Positions 1-21,120 of a stretch of DNA of 47,012 nt are shown one piece after another. Source of the stretch: Gnetum montanum. Taxonomy: Eukaryota; Streptophyta; Gnetopsida; Gnetales; Gnetaceae. The translations under genes and the position numbers were made by a program. Position 1 is the stretch's first letter. Every line of letters begins with the position of its first letter. The DNA is taken from assembly GCA_015680685.1 (NCBI GenBank), contig MNCI01005296.1, positions 231,238 to 278,249 on the forward strand, in the 5' to 3' direction. The notes under the pieces are model-generated. The model was not told where the DNA came from. It saw only the letters and a list, made by a program, of their open reading frames with translations, and made no database searches.

Positions 1-235
1 AATATTATTTTCCACTGCCTTCAGGAGTAGCATAAATTAGGAACACATCATATACCTCATCTAGACTAAACCATACGTGACATATGCAAAACTAGTCTAG
101 GTGGGAAGACAGTAAACTGCGACCTAAGGCTAACTATCTAGGTGCCACAACTAGTCCATTTGTGGAGTTCAATCGGATCGTGCGTGCGACGCTCATTTCG
201 TATGGTTGAGTGTAGGGGTACCTCACCACTCATCA
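1..235 (+). mobile_element. Right end of a Ty3/gypsy LTR (cut by window edge)
   Basis: The stretch ends in GGGGTACCTCACCACTCATCA, or close variants of it, as every other plus-strand LTR here does, and its last 200 bases match 2840-3058. The left part lies outside the window. It joins directly to the middle of a decayed aORF at 236, with no primer site after it. It is therefore more likely the right end of a separate insertion, or of a deleted element, than a normal 5' LTR. Confidence 0.85.
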
Positions 236-2050
236 AACTCAAACTATAGGGCCCATCCAACTTCCAAGCATGAGGCCCAGTCAACAACAATAAGCAGGGC
301 CCAGCATAAGCTAATGAGATCAACCACTGCCACCACCATAGGATTACCAATCGTCGATGAGCCACCTCAGGGCCATTGCTGAGACAATTAGTTGGGGAAG
401 TTGTGATGATGCTAATCTCTTCTACATCATTGACAACATCGTACAACCCTCGGTTTCTATCGATCGTGCATGGGGTGAGGTGTCCATTCAAACAGGAGGA
501 GGGGAGACTCATTAGTCACAATAGATTTTAGGGAACGTTTTGTCTTTCTAGGTGTAATTGGAAATAGGTGTAGGGGCCACAATGGTGGTCATGTAGCACC
601 AAGATGCAGCCAGAACCGCAGAAGTGGTTGCAAACCACATTAAAGAATCTTTCAACGTCCTTGTTGTGCCACCGATAGATTTCACAGGAGCACGAGATGC
701 TTAAACTTTGGCCGGTCCCTCAATGACTCCTGTAGAGCATGAGGATGTTCTTGATCGATTACTGCAAACAGGAAAAGTAATGACGTCCCTGTTTGACATT
801 CCACAAGATGTCATGGCAGCACAATCAAACCTCATCTTCACCAAAGGAAAGCTGGTCATGGAAAAGATTAGAGTCGAGCACATGGAAGCGAAGTTAGCAA
901 AACTACAGGAGAGACTCATCACCCTGTAAGCTACACAGCAAGACCCATTTCAGTTTGTTCCCACAGACCAACTGGACACTTTTAGGATAGAGCAGCTTAA
1001 TAAATTGTTGGCGACCAATAAAAGAGTGGTGAAGGAGAAAGAGAAGGTCGACTGGGATGCCTCCAAGGCATAAGTGCAAACCTACGTGTACACCAAGGCA
1101 CTCAAAGCCTTGCAAGAGAAAAATAAATAGCTTGCTACTGACAACCTTCGGTTGATCACTGTGGAAAAATAGAAGAATGTTCTCGAGGAAAACTTTCAAC
1201 AATTACGAGAACAGTTGGTCAAGGTCAACCAAGACATGAACCATTTGGCTAGAGAGAATTGAACCCTCTCAATGGAGGAGGTACATGCAATTCGTCAGAA
1301 GATGGCCATTGAAATAAGCGTGTGACAAAATGAAGCTAAGCGGCATGAAAAATTAAAGGAGCACGTCAAAGACCAGGTGGGAATGTACAAGAAAATCATA
1401 GAACAGGAGATCCATATGGCCAAGGCCCACATTAATACTTTTAGTGCTCAACACATTGATTAGCAAGCCATGTTGGACACGTATGCATTTGCCTACTAGG
1501 TGGAACTTAAAAGCTAGGACCTATAGATTCAATATCTCATAGAGTACATGGAATTGGCAAACCTATGGTATGCCAATCTAGCCATGTTGACAGCAGGACG
1601 CCCGAGAACAGAGCTTGAGAAGCAGGTAGCTACCACCTACACCAAATATGAAGCAAAATTTATGAGCATAAGAAAACATTATAGAAGGTAGAAGTCGCAA
1701 ATTCTGAATTAGAGATGGTTAAGACCAGCTACTCAGGCCAAAGAGATGACACAACAGGCTTGGCTTGATAGCTTACGAATTTTCAAGAGTATAGGGATGA
1801 AGTCAGAGCCTACGAGGAGGAACAATGGTTGTTTGTGGCCTTGTACGTCAAAGCAAATAAGATGTTCCCGCAACTACCGTGCCCATGGGAGGTGCTAACT
1901 CCATCAAATATTAGAGCATCAACATGGACAGCACAGGATCCCCAAATGGAAAAGGAAAAGCTCCAGGCACTACTTCAAAGTCATCAAATTCCAAAACTTG
2001 AAGCACAGGACAAGGGGAAGCAACCCATGGAGGAGCCATTGCCACCTTAA
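236..2050 (+). pseudogene. Element A: 3' part of decayed retrotransposon aORF (coiled-coil protein)
   Basis: Conceptual translation aligns with the 35396-38131 region of element C and with the minus-strand ORF 18163-20867 of element B. The middle is rich in Glu, Lys, Gln and Leu in heptad-like order, so it would be a long coiled coil. The C-terminus, near WEVLTPSNIRAS and then MEEPLPP before a TAA at 2048-2050, matches the end of both relatives. Many in-frame stops, mostly TAG, TGA and TAA at Gln or Arg positions, and some shifts make it a pseudogene. The N-terminal domain present in B and C is missing because the LTR at 1-235 abuts it. Role in the element is unknown. Confidence 0.75.
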
Positions 2051-2252
2051 ACCACATGAGCTAAATAAAGTTTACAATTTGCAATTTTGTAATGTTATGT
2101 TGTGTCCCAATTTTGTTGTATTGAGTTCTCCACTGCAGCATGAATAAATCCATAGCCAATTAATAATCCCATACCTATCCACTCTATAATCAATGGGACT
2201 TATTCTCATTTTGTTTAACTCGAGGATAAGTTTTCATTCAGTCATGGGGGTA
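2051..2252 (+). other. Element A 3' untranslated tail and polypurine tract
   Basis: About 200 bases link the aORF stop to the LTR. They end in TTCAGTCATGGGGGTA, the polypurine tract that primes plus-strand DNA, directly before the LTR's TGATGA. The preceding ACTCGAGGATAAG block recurs before the 3' LTR of elements C and D. Confidence 0.75.
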
Positions 2253-3058
2253 TGATGAATCGTGATTCATTAGGTCACGATATCGCGGTCTGGCTCGCAA
2301 TATCATATACGTGATATTGTGGCTCCTGTGCAGGCCTATAAATACACCTTAGGTGCACAGTGAAGAGACTTAGTTTTTAGTTAGAAATTAGTTTTCATTA
2401 TTATTATTTTCTCAACCCTTTCTCCCAGTGCATGCCCACTGTGTGATGATTGTAATTGTACGGCACCTTTATTCGAGTGTGACATACTTGGACATGCACA
2501 TGACCAGAAATAAAGATCGAGATTACCTCATCATTGTAGTGTTCACTTAGTTTAATTATTTACTTGTTATTTTTATTTATTGCTTTCGTAGTTAATAACT
2601 CTTCATCGTAAACTCCTTAAATGCGGAATGAGTATGACTTAATCACAAGCATTTAAGTGTGACTACTTGGTAACCCAGTAGCGTACCTAGGATCTGTGCT
2701 TGGTAATCCTAGTAGTAGTCGTACACGAGGTCCAAGATGTGTATAGATGATTAAGGAATGGATGCTCATTGCACTTAGGCTAGCTTAGACTCTCTCTCTC
2801 TCTTTTCCTCCTAGCTTAATTAAAGTTATTTCCATTACCTCTAGGAGTAGCACTAGCTTAGGACCACATCATACACCTCGCTCTAGACTAAACTGTACAT
2901 GACAAAGTAAATACTAGTCCAAGTGGGAAGACAACGAACTGCAATCAACGAGTAACTATCTAGATACCATAACTAGCTCGTCTGCGAAGTTCTATCAGAT
3001 CATGCATGAAACTCTCGTATTCGTATGGTTGAGTGTAGGGGTACCTCGCCACTCATCA
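2253..3058 (+). mobile_element. Element A 3' LTR (806 bp)
   Basis: Starts TGATGAATCG after the polypurine tract and ends CACTCATCA, giving TG...CA ends. U3 holds decayed GATATC palindromes (about 2279-2325), then TATAAATA near 2338 and an AATAAAG poly(A) signal near 2510. It is closely related to the 3' LTR of element C, which is interrupted at 38690. The flanking bases on the right are AGCAT; the matching left flank is outside the window. Confidence 0.9.
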
Positions 3059-3534
3059 AGCATAGTATACAATTTTTGGTCCAATAAATAAAGACCTTCA
3101 ATTCTTCCAACCTATGCACTAAGTTCTTGATTTTTACTCTTAAGGTTGTAATATTAATAGGTCTTGCTTTTGTGAACTTTCTATGATAACATGAAGATGT
3201 TCTAATGCTTTAGCAACCTTCATTTTTAAGAATCCACCTAAAAAAATTATTTCCACTAATATCCTTGATTGACTTACAAGACCTTTTTAGAAAGAACTAA
3301 TGGTTCTATAGTCTTGAAGTCAATGATAGCGACATTTTTGCAATAGATTTTTAAATATTTTATAAGCTTGAAATTAGGTTTCTTTATTCTTTGTCTAACA
3401 TCTATAATCTCACTCCTAGGCACATTAGTTTTATGAATTAATTTCTTCAAAAATTCTTTCCTTGTATCTTGGAAGGTTTTTACCGTTATTGGCTTTAGTG
3501 TGTGAAGCCACTACTTCGCTCTTTATTTCAAAAT
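3059..3534. other. Unassigned AT-rich spacer between LTRs
   Basis: No convincing open frame or repeat end was found. It separates element A from the inverted solo LTR and may be the sequence into which they inserted. Confidence 0.4.
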
Positions 3535-4301
3535 TGATGAGTGGCGAGGTACCCCTACACTCAACCATATGAATACGAGCGTTTTCACGCACGATCCGGT
3601 CGAACTCCGCAGATGGACTAGTTGTGGCACCTAGACAGTTAGCCTTAGGTCGCAGTTCGCTGTCTTCCCACCTGGACTAGTATTATATTTGTCACGTATG
3701 GTTTAGTCCATAGTGAGTTGTATGATGGGTTTCCTAATCTAATGCTACTCTTGAAGGTAATGGAAAATAATATTAACTAAGCTAGGAGAGAAGGGGTAAG
3801 AGAAAATCTAAACTAGCCTAAGTGCGATGAGCATCCGTTCTTTGATTATCCGTACATACCTTGGACTTCGTGCATGACTACCACTAGGATTACCAAGCGC
3901 AAATCCCAGGTACGCTACTGGGTTACCAAGTAGTCACACTCAAGAGCTCGTAATCAAGTCGTACTCATTCCGCATTTTAACGTGAGATATGGGTGAGAGA
4001 GACTAATTAGGAAAGCAGTAAATAACAATTAAATAAATAAATAAACAAAGTGAATGCTGCAATGATAAAGTAATCTCGATCTTTATTTTCGGTCATGTGC
4101 GTGTCTAAGTACGTCACACTAGAATAAAGGATGCTGTACAATTACATTCAGCACACTGCGAGCATACACGAAAAAAATAATCTATCTATGGAGGGATCAA
4201 ATTGCTAGAGTTTAGCTACAATCTAACTCTATTGTTGTAACAAGGGAGAGCCACCTCTTATTTACAGAACTGGCGGTGGACTATGATATCGCGTCCCATT
4301 A
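3535..4301 (-). mobile_element. Solo LTR, minus strand (about 767 bp)
   Basis: On the plus strand it opens TGATGAGTGGCGAGGTACCC, the reverse complement of the common LTR 3' end, and closes GATATCGCGTCCCATTA, a mutated form of the LTR start. A reversed poly(A) signal (CTTTATT near 4081) and a reversed TATA-like CTTATTTA near 4258 fit this orientation. No internal element sequence adjoins either side. Flanks AAAAT and AATAT could be a target duplication with one mismatch, so the solo state is likely but not proven. Confidence 0.75.
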
Positions 4302-5560
4302 AATATGAATAGAAGAAGAAACAAGAGAGACAATAATTGTAAATTAGTTTTAAATGATAGGTTTTTATTAGAGGGATCTTGCTTACAAGGCTCAATTCTA
4401 AATCGATCACATAATCTTATAAAAGGGTTTTGGTAATTAAGAGACTTTAACTTTTTAAGAACTAAATATTAAAACATAGAAATTGAAGAATAGTTGTTTG
4501 ATTAATATTTGCTAAATGATGAATCTAAGTATGACATTGGAATAATAATATTCATGCTTGCTAATAATTGTGATGAAAAATGTAATTCTAAACTTTATGG
4601 TTACAATTTGGGCAATTTTATCATTAGACCTTTTCTTACGAGGCTCGAGAATTATGGTTATCTACTTGAATGAGCTCTAACATTTTCTTGCACTTTAACC
4701 ATGGAGATTAGATGTGTGATGGTATTTCAAAGTAAGTGCAATTTGTTGATGATACTAAGAAAGTCTTGGCTAAAGGCTTGATTATGGCGTGATATGAATT
4801 ATCATCTTTTGATGAATCACCAAGCCTTCATGTAGCATCTGGCTAAGGGTTTTGATGTGAGATGCTGCATATAAGTATCAAGGAAACATCTTTTTGGCCA
4901 AAAAAGAAAAAAAGAGAAAAAGAAAAAAAAAAGAGAGAGAGGATATTTTAGCATTGTATGATAATTTGGTATCAAATCCTTGCTTAGAGTTTATTTTAGT
5001 TGCATGAAATAAGATGAATTTTTGCATAGCATGATAAAAATGAGTAGTTGAGTTGTGGAGTGCACAAAAAAATATGATTAAATTATGTAAATAAATGAAT
5101 TATTGTGGTTGTGATAATCAACTTGATCATGAATGCTTAAAAACAAGAGGTAATGAAGAAATTATTCAACTTGAAAATGGGTAGTTGTAAATCCTCATCA
5201 TATGACCCCATGGCATTATGTTATGTCTAGAGATATGTGATTAGATTTGGTCATGGAATAAAGTGTTGGTGGGGTGGGGGAAGGGTATCATGGGGGCATT
5301 TAGTTAGAATTAATATTATTATGATATATTTATGATCTTACAATGTTATGGTTATGATTATGATTTGCCTAATTATGCACATACATTGCTCCTATGTTGC
5401 ATATGCATACTTACAAAGTCAGGACTTGGGTTTCTCTGTAGTAACAAATGATCATGTCTCTTAATGAATTGTCACAACCTTCTGTGACTATTAATGACTT
5501 AAGTTAAGAAACTAATGATCATGGGGGTGGTTGTTGGAATCCAATTTTTTTAAAATAATA
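4302..5560. other. AT-rich intergenic DNA, no gene seen
   Basis: No open frame of note. A purine-rich simple repeat of A and G occupies about 4905-4942. Elsewhere the sequence is AT-rich with no LTR, TIR or coding signal that I can support. Confidence 0.4.
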
Positions 5561-5815
5561 TTTACCCCAAAACATATACTCAAATTAGAAATTTTTAACT
5601 TAGCATTGCCCACCAAATCAAGAGTCTTACCATTAAAGTAATACCTCATTGTTGAAACATTTTTGAACAATATAAACCCCCAAGATCTAGAATCAAATTA
5701 AAACTTTATAGCCTACCATTGCCTACCAAAATCAAACTCATAACTTAAAGCTTCAAAATCAAGAGTTGTACCACTAAGCTAACACCTTATTGTTCCATAC
5801 TCTAAAGCTGCTTAA
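5561..5815. repeat. Two imperfect direct copies of a ~110-bp unit
   Basis: The run around 5584-5660 (CATTGCCCACCAAATCAAGA ... ACCTCATTGTT) is repeated at about 5697-5798 (CATTGCCTACCAAAATCAAA ... ACCTTATTGTT) with an insertion. The copies are diverged. Origin is unknown; it could be an old transposon remnant 0.7 kb upstream of the ISWI gene. Confidence 0.45.
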
Positions 5816-5970
5816 ACAGACCTCACCACATCCACAATCTCAATGCATCCCAATGCATCCCACATTGAAAACATTTTTTTAAAAAAATTTAAACGCCACC
5901 AGTTTAGAGGTTAATGGATCATCAAAATTACTGCATTTTCATTTAACATAAATGGTTGGATCATATCACA

Positions 5971-5976
5971 CACGTG
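5971..5976. promoter_or_regulatory. G-box CACGTG upstream of ISWI gene
   Basis: A perfect CACGTG lies about 255 bases upstream of the predicted TATA box. bHLH and bZIP factors bind this motif in plants. A single 6-base match can arise by chance, so function is only possible. Confidence 0.3.
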
Positions 5977-6118
5977 ATTTCGTTAGCAACCGAGTCTCAA
6001 GTGCCAACCCACACGCTTGTTGGCAAAAGCCCTTGTTACAAAATTTCATTTTTTCTTAATAAATGAAAATAATCATGATTTAAACAAAGCGAGAGCGCTG
6101 GCATGAGGGCGAGGGACT

Positions 6119-6141
6119 GGGCGGGAAGCATTGGCGGGAAC
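6119..6141. promoter_or_regulatory. Paired E2F-like elements
   Basis: GGGCGGGAA (6119-6127) and TTGGCGGGAA (6131-6140) both contain TTCCCGCC on the reverse strand, the core of plant E2F sites. They sit 12 bases apart in the same orientation, about 90 bases upstream of the TATA box. They would tie expression to dividing cells, which fits a chromatin remodeller. Binding is inferred. Confidence 0.45.
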
Positions 6142-6228
6142 GCAAAAGAAAAATAAAAGCCGCCGCAGACCACGCCAAAGCTTTCAACTTTCAAAGAAGG
6201 AACGAATGTACTGGACTCGACTCGGCCA

Positions 6229-6235
6229 TATAAAA
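6229..6235 (+). promoter_or_regulatory. TATA box of ISWI gene
   Basis: CCATATAAAACCCC contains TATAAAA. It is 281 bases upstream of the start codon, which predicts transcription from about 6260 and a 5' leader of about 250 bases. No upstream intron is needed. Confidence 0.55.
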
Positions 6236-6509
6236 CCCCAATCGAACGTACAAACGTCCATCCACGCCTATACAAGAAAAGCCCGATGATTCTTCAAGAG
6301 GCCTGTCGCTTCACATTCCGCATAACATCAACAATATAACAAGTTGTAACAACATAATAACATTCCCTGCAACTTTCTTTGCGGTCCCTTTGTCGTCGAA
6401 ACCCTCGCTGCGGCCAGGGAGGGTTTGGTGTCGGCCTTAAATTTTGATTTTGCCGCCTGCAGAATTGAGCTTCTTCGCCTCTGCAATCCGGAAGAAAGCG
6501 CGATCCAGG

Positions 6510-16249
<9,740 letters not shown>

Positions 16250-17733
16250 AGTAGTATAGAATTTAGTTTATAGTAGATAAACTGACGGTGTTGACAAATT
16301 ATATTAATGCTGCTGCAATGCAAATTGGGGCTTTGCCATTTTTTAGCCCTAATATACCAGGGCTCTCGGATATACTACTTTTAGGAACCTAGTGTATGAT
16401 GTTTTTGAGGTGCCGAATGTAATGCAAAACCTATTGTAAGGTAATATGCTCTCCTAAAAAGAGATTATTCTTTCTTTAAAGGAAAGAAGGTAAGCATCGT
16501 GAATGATCTCTTGATTTTTATTGCTGATTATTTTAGGATCATTTGCATTAGAAGTAAGCGCATCATATACTGATTTACCACTGATGATAGATAGTGATCA
16601 AATGAAATTGATGCAAGCGTGAGCGTTTCATATTTTAAACTTTGCATCTATTTTTGGTCAGACTCGATGATTTGTAATTTTGTATTCTTGACGGAGGTAC
16701 ATTAGAACGTTTGAGAATATTCTCTGGTGCTGATATTTGTGATTTATATGATGCTACTTGTGGTATAAAGATCATGGGAAATTCAGAATGATGTTTCAAG
16801 GGAAGAGACGTCTATGGCAGTCTGGTTAAAGCAACATTCATATACTCAGTAGCATCAAGCAGTCTGGCATTTATTAATCTGCATACTTAGCCCCAGATTT
16901 ATTGTTAAACGCGCAGAATGTAAAATCAAAATATTTGAAAGACGGTCAATAGAATTTAAGTATGCCGTATGCTTTTTTGCATAAATGATTTTGTTCTCAA
17001 AAACAAGAATTTTAATCTGGTTGAGGGAACTCTCACATATTTCGTTTACAATGGAGACTAATGAACCAATGATGTTATCTTTTATTATGCAATAAAAGAA
17101 TAGTATTCTGAGTACCATATCAAAGGGACCATTTGGAGTGATAATAATGTGTTTATTTTTGAACATAGCCATTTGAAGAGCCTAGGCTTTCACTCATTTA
17201 CTTATCCTTGCTTGGTGGGATGAGCATGGAAGCATTGTAACAAAAGAAAGAATAAATAAACACAACAATATTATGTGTATGCCTTAGCTTCTAACTCCAT
17301 CACATGAGTGAGCATAAATCCTATTCTATAGTGTGGTCGTAGGAACATCCATGAGGGGATTTGGTGGGTGGTGTAGGGTCAATCAGATCTTCATGTAAAA
17401 GGTAAATAGGCTCCTTCCCCAAATGTTTATGTTGAAGGTTGTGTTTGCAAAGTCAAAAATAGGGGTCAGGTAGGTGGGATGGCCCTTTGACTTACAATTG
17501 TGTTGTGTGGTTTTTGTCAAGTGGAGGAAGAACAAAATGCATGCGTGACTTGACTTCTTCACTTGTTAGAATGGTTTGTGGTTTTTGTGAAGTGGATGAA
17601 GAACAAAGTGCATCTTGGTTAAGTTGTTAGAAGGAAGGTATGAACCTTTGTTAAGTTACTTTATTCATTAGAAGTAAGGATGGTTACTTGAGTTACTCCT
17701 TTTAATGCATAGTGGTTTTACTATTCTAACTGT
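16250..17733. other. 3' untranslated region and flank of the ISWI gene
   Basis: The transcript end lies somewhere after 16249; the first 200-250 bases are AT-rich with no single clear poly(A) signal. TTCTTTCTTTAAAGGAAAGA near 16468 is a strong inverted repeat that could fold in the mRNA. Beyond that no gene is seen. Confidence 0.5.
17506..17613. repeat. Short tandem duplication, 71-bp period
   Basis: TGTGGTTTTTGTCAAGTGGA at 17506 recurs at 17577 with few changes, and each copy continues through GAAGAACAAA and TGCAT. It ends about 120 bases before the broken LTR of element B. Function unknown. Confidence 0.6.
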
Positions 17734-17933
17734 TGTAGAGACAAATTGCAAGAGCTTTGTTACAATTGCCAAAAGGTACCTAAGTGTGGTAGAAGCACAC
17801 TTATTTATAAGTTAGAACAGGCTTTGCATAAATTGGGCCATGTAGATGCATGGATAGATGTATTGACATGGTTCTGTATATGGGGCTTGTATATGAGGCT
17901 TAGTCGATGCATTGACTATTTAGCGATTCATTA
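17734..17933 (-). mobile_element. Element B 3' LTR, truncated to its U3 start
   Basis: 17735-17933 is homologous to 29881-30080, including the reversed TATA box (CTTATTTATAAG). It ends TTCATTA where TTCATCA is expected, next to the reversed polypurine tract TACCCTCACAATTG (17934-17947). Left of 17734 homology stops abruptly: about 680 bases of LTR are missing. Confidence 0.85.
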
Positions 17934-18162
17934 TACCCTCACAATTGAGTAAAAACTCATCCTTGAATTTCATTACAATTTAGAATGTATGAACTTTTTA
18001 TTACAACACATAACACAACATCAATTTTATCGATGCACTAAGTGCCCGAGTCTACAAAGAGGAACAAATTACAAAAATGGTGATGTTCAAAGACAAAGTT
18101 GAACACCTTGATGATTTTGTATTCTCTGTTGTGCTCAAAGGTGCAAAAATTGTTGGAGAAGA

Positions 18163-20867
18163 TCACACCATCCTTGGTGGTAGTGGTTTTGATGGATTTT
18201 CACCAACCCCTAGTGCACGTGGTGGTGGTGGTGTGGACGATGGTTGCCTTGCAGCAATTGCAACTTCTGAAGGCAATCAGAAAGCCTCTAAGAGAGCTCT
18301 CATTTTCTCTTCCTTGCTTTTGGGATTGTTCATTGTCCAAGCAGCTTTGCCAATGTGTGCTGTGACTAGAACCTCCCAAGGGCATGGAAGAGTTCTTTCA
18401 GATTGACAAACTAGGTCGTAAATTGTTTTTGTTCAATGTCGAATGCTTGGATTGATGTCTACAGTTACTGGTAGTTGTGCATTCGTTGAGCCAAGTTCTC
18501 AGCGACCTCATGTTGCCCTTCAAAATGCATGCAGAGAACCTTGAGTTCCACATTTGCTGCTTCCAATTTTTGTTTTGTTGCTTTATGCGCTTGGAACTTG
18601 TCCTTGTATAAAGAATACGAGGTGGCCACTTGCTTTTCTAGGTCAGACTACAGTCTTCCAGCTAGCATAGCCAAGTTTGCATAGCAAAGGTTGGCCAACT
18701 CCATATACTCTATTATTTTTTCAATTTGCAGTTACTTGAGGCGGATTTCAGCTTGGTTGTAGGCATTTAACCCATCAAAGATGGGTTGCCATACCTCGCC
18801 TCCTTCTTGGAGCTGTTGGAGTGCTTGGTTCAATTTGGCCTTGGTGACTTAAATATGCTTTTCATTCACTTGGTCCCTGTAATGATTTTTAACTTTCTCA
18901 AACTTAACGGCTTCACTTTTCCAAGCGGTGATTTCGATGGCTGATTTCTATCGCAAGGCACGAACCTCCTCCATAGATAGATTCCGATTTTCAGTGGCCA
19001 ACCTCCTCACATTAACGTTCACCCTGGCTAGCTTTTCCTGCTGTTGGTGGATAAAGCTTTTCATGTGCTAATTTTCATCACCAACATTGTGCAGGCGATG
19101 AACTTTCGCAATCAACCTGACATTCTCCTGGCGAACCTCTGTTAAGTTCTTATTTAGATGATATGCATGAACCTCTGTTAAGTTCTGTTCATTGGGCAAC
19201 TTCTGTTGCCAAGCGTTGATAATTGGCTTAAGCAACTTCAAGTTGCCCCTCCAAAATGAGGCTCTTACCCCTTGCCGAGAGCAGCTATGACTGGGTTGCA
19301 GTGATGTTATCCGGAAGATCAAAGATATTTGGAAGCATTTGCCTGGTTCCCACCAGTCGATCCAATAGTTCTTTATGTTGGGTTGCATCGATCCTACTAC
19401 GTGAAGTCCCGGCAGACGCCTGTATATCTTCAAGTCCATGTACATCCGGTAGAAGTGCTACCAGTGCATTGAGGGCCGTAGCAATCGTGTTAGCAACCAC
19501 TTCAGCCGCAATCTCCTGTCTCTGGTGCTGCATCACTAGGACTGTCACCCCCTCTCCATCCTCCAAGCATATCGAAAAAGTAGCAGCATTTCTTGAAATT
19601 TCAAGAAATAATTGTTGGGTGGATATTGTTACTTCTCGAACACTAGGATTAGTTCTTGCGGGTACTTGTGTTCGAGCGAGAAAGAACATTGGCCCTGCTC
19701 TTTCTAGCAGACTTACTGATCAAGCCACTTGCTTCAGGTGGCTCATTGCAGGGCGATAGACCAAAGGGTCTTCTCCTTCACTGGTCCCTCTAAATTCCTC
19801 TTGTTGGCTCAAGAGCGATTGTCGGATTTCACGTATATGTTCTACGACGGTTTGCGAACCCGACCTCGTTTTCTGCGTCAATGGTGGAGGTGGTTGCTGC
19901 TCTTCCTCAATTTGTATGGTGGCTGAAGTCCTGTCTTTCATCATTTCTCACCATGAGGCAATCAGGGCGTGCCGAAGTGTATCGTTAGCATATCATGTTG
20001 TCCCTACCTGTTGCATAATTTCCTGATTAAGCAGGGAAAGGGTAGGGCCCGCCTTCCATGTTCACTTTTAGCGAATCTTTTCTCAATCTCTAAAAACAAC
20101 AATTGTGGAAGGCTCATTGGGAATTTTCCGCTTAGAGCGGCACACGCAAGAGTGGAGAAGGCAGTGATCTTGCTGAGTCTCACCGTTGGGTTTAGGTGGT
20201 AAGACGCAATCTTTGAATATACCCTCTCCGTGGTGGTCAAAGTGCCGAACTCTTTGCAATCCACCCCATAGCACCAACTGATCCACTCCCCTTTTACCTC
20301 GGGATCTGCTTGCTTAGGGATCTTCGCCACATCAGCTCCAGTCTCAGGCAACCACAGAGCTTGTGCAATCGCTTCTGCAGAGTAAGAGACATAGATGTCC
20401 TTGATTCTTACTCTGGACCCCAGCTGCCAATTTGTCCAAAAGAGGTAAGTCTCTCCTAAATACCATTCACCACTGGATGTGATGATTGGCCACATAGGAG
20501 AGTTTTGCAATTGGAGCTTCACCTCTTCAGGTGCATTCTCAAGGAATAGTCCAAAGTTTAACACTTGCAAGACCATTTGTTGCACCTCCCTTGGCCTGAT
20601 AGCGTCAAGACATGCGTGGGTCAAGGTGACCTCAAGTCGTGGTGCTATCGCCAGAGTCTCATCCCCTTGCAATTATTCGCTAGGGATCTCCTTGTCAGGA
20701 ATCTGATGAACAAATTCCACGTTAGGCCCTTCACAAAGGGGGCCAGTTGCATGGGAGCCCTCCACGTGCTCTAGTTGCTGCACACCTCATCCTCTTCCCA
20801 TTCGTGGTTGCTTGTCCCTTGGTTGTGACGGTTCTTCTCCTCTTGGATGCCTTGGTTTCAATGTCAT
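18163..20867 (-). pseudogene. Element B aORF: extra downstream protein with N-terminal domain and coiled coil
   Basis: Starts at an ATG (20867) that directly follows TTACAG and ends at TGA (18163-18165), about 900 codons. In-frame stops (two before 20672) and several shifts break it. Residues ~65-285 form a globular part with GEWYLGETYLFW, WLPETGADV and LPFPCLIRKLC, resembling the putative plant transposon protein domain (PF20167, Transposase_32 type) seen in Athila-like elements; this is by eye. The rest is a long coiled coil with LENxxLxxEE blocks. The C-terminus has a Pro-rich tail after WEVLVTAHIGKAAWTMNNP, matching A and C. It occupies the place of env in retroviruses, but no signal peptide or membrane segment is seen. 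Role unknown. Confidence 0.75.
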
Positions 20868-20885
20868 CTGTAATCAAACATAACC
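20868..20885 (-). promoter_or_regulatory. Putative splice acceptor at the aORF start (element B)
   Basis: On the minus strand TGTTTGATTACAG abuts ATG at 20867. The same arrangement, pyrimidine-rich or T-rich tract then CAG|ATG, occurs at 34405 in element C and 44688 in element D. This suggests the aORF is made from a spliced RNA. The donor was not identified. Confidence 0.55.
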
Positions 20886-21120
20886 ACTAATTAATATTGT
20901 GCATAAGTTGCTCAAAATGGCCCTCATACACCTTCTCAGTTTGACTAAGTTATAGTGCTAGCATAGGCATCCCATTAAATTTCCCAGACTATTAGTTGAT
21001 GGGTTAGAACCAAAAACAATAAGACATGTGTTGTAGGTTAAACTATTGTTTTGTTCCTTCCCTTAAGAGGTGTTAAGTCTTTATTGATTTTAATTGTAAG
21101 TAATTAATTAATTTTAATAG

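Noticed and set aside
17746-17952. Short ORF (also 29867-30070) beginning MQELCYNCQK-like
   Set aside because: Both are the same LTR sequence of element B read in the non-element direction; no protein is expected.
18077-18406. Plus-strand ORF of 109 codons with a hydrophobic C-terminal run
   Set aside because: It is the reverse strand of the aORF C-terminus of element B: the minus strand gives PCPWEVLVTAHIGKAAWT, matching elements A and C.
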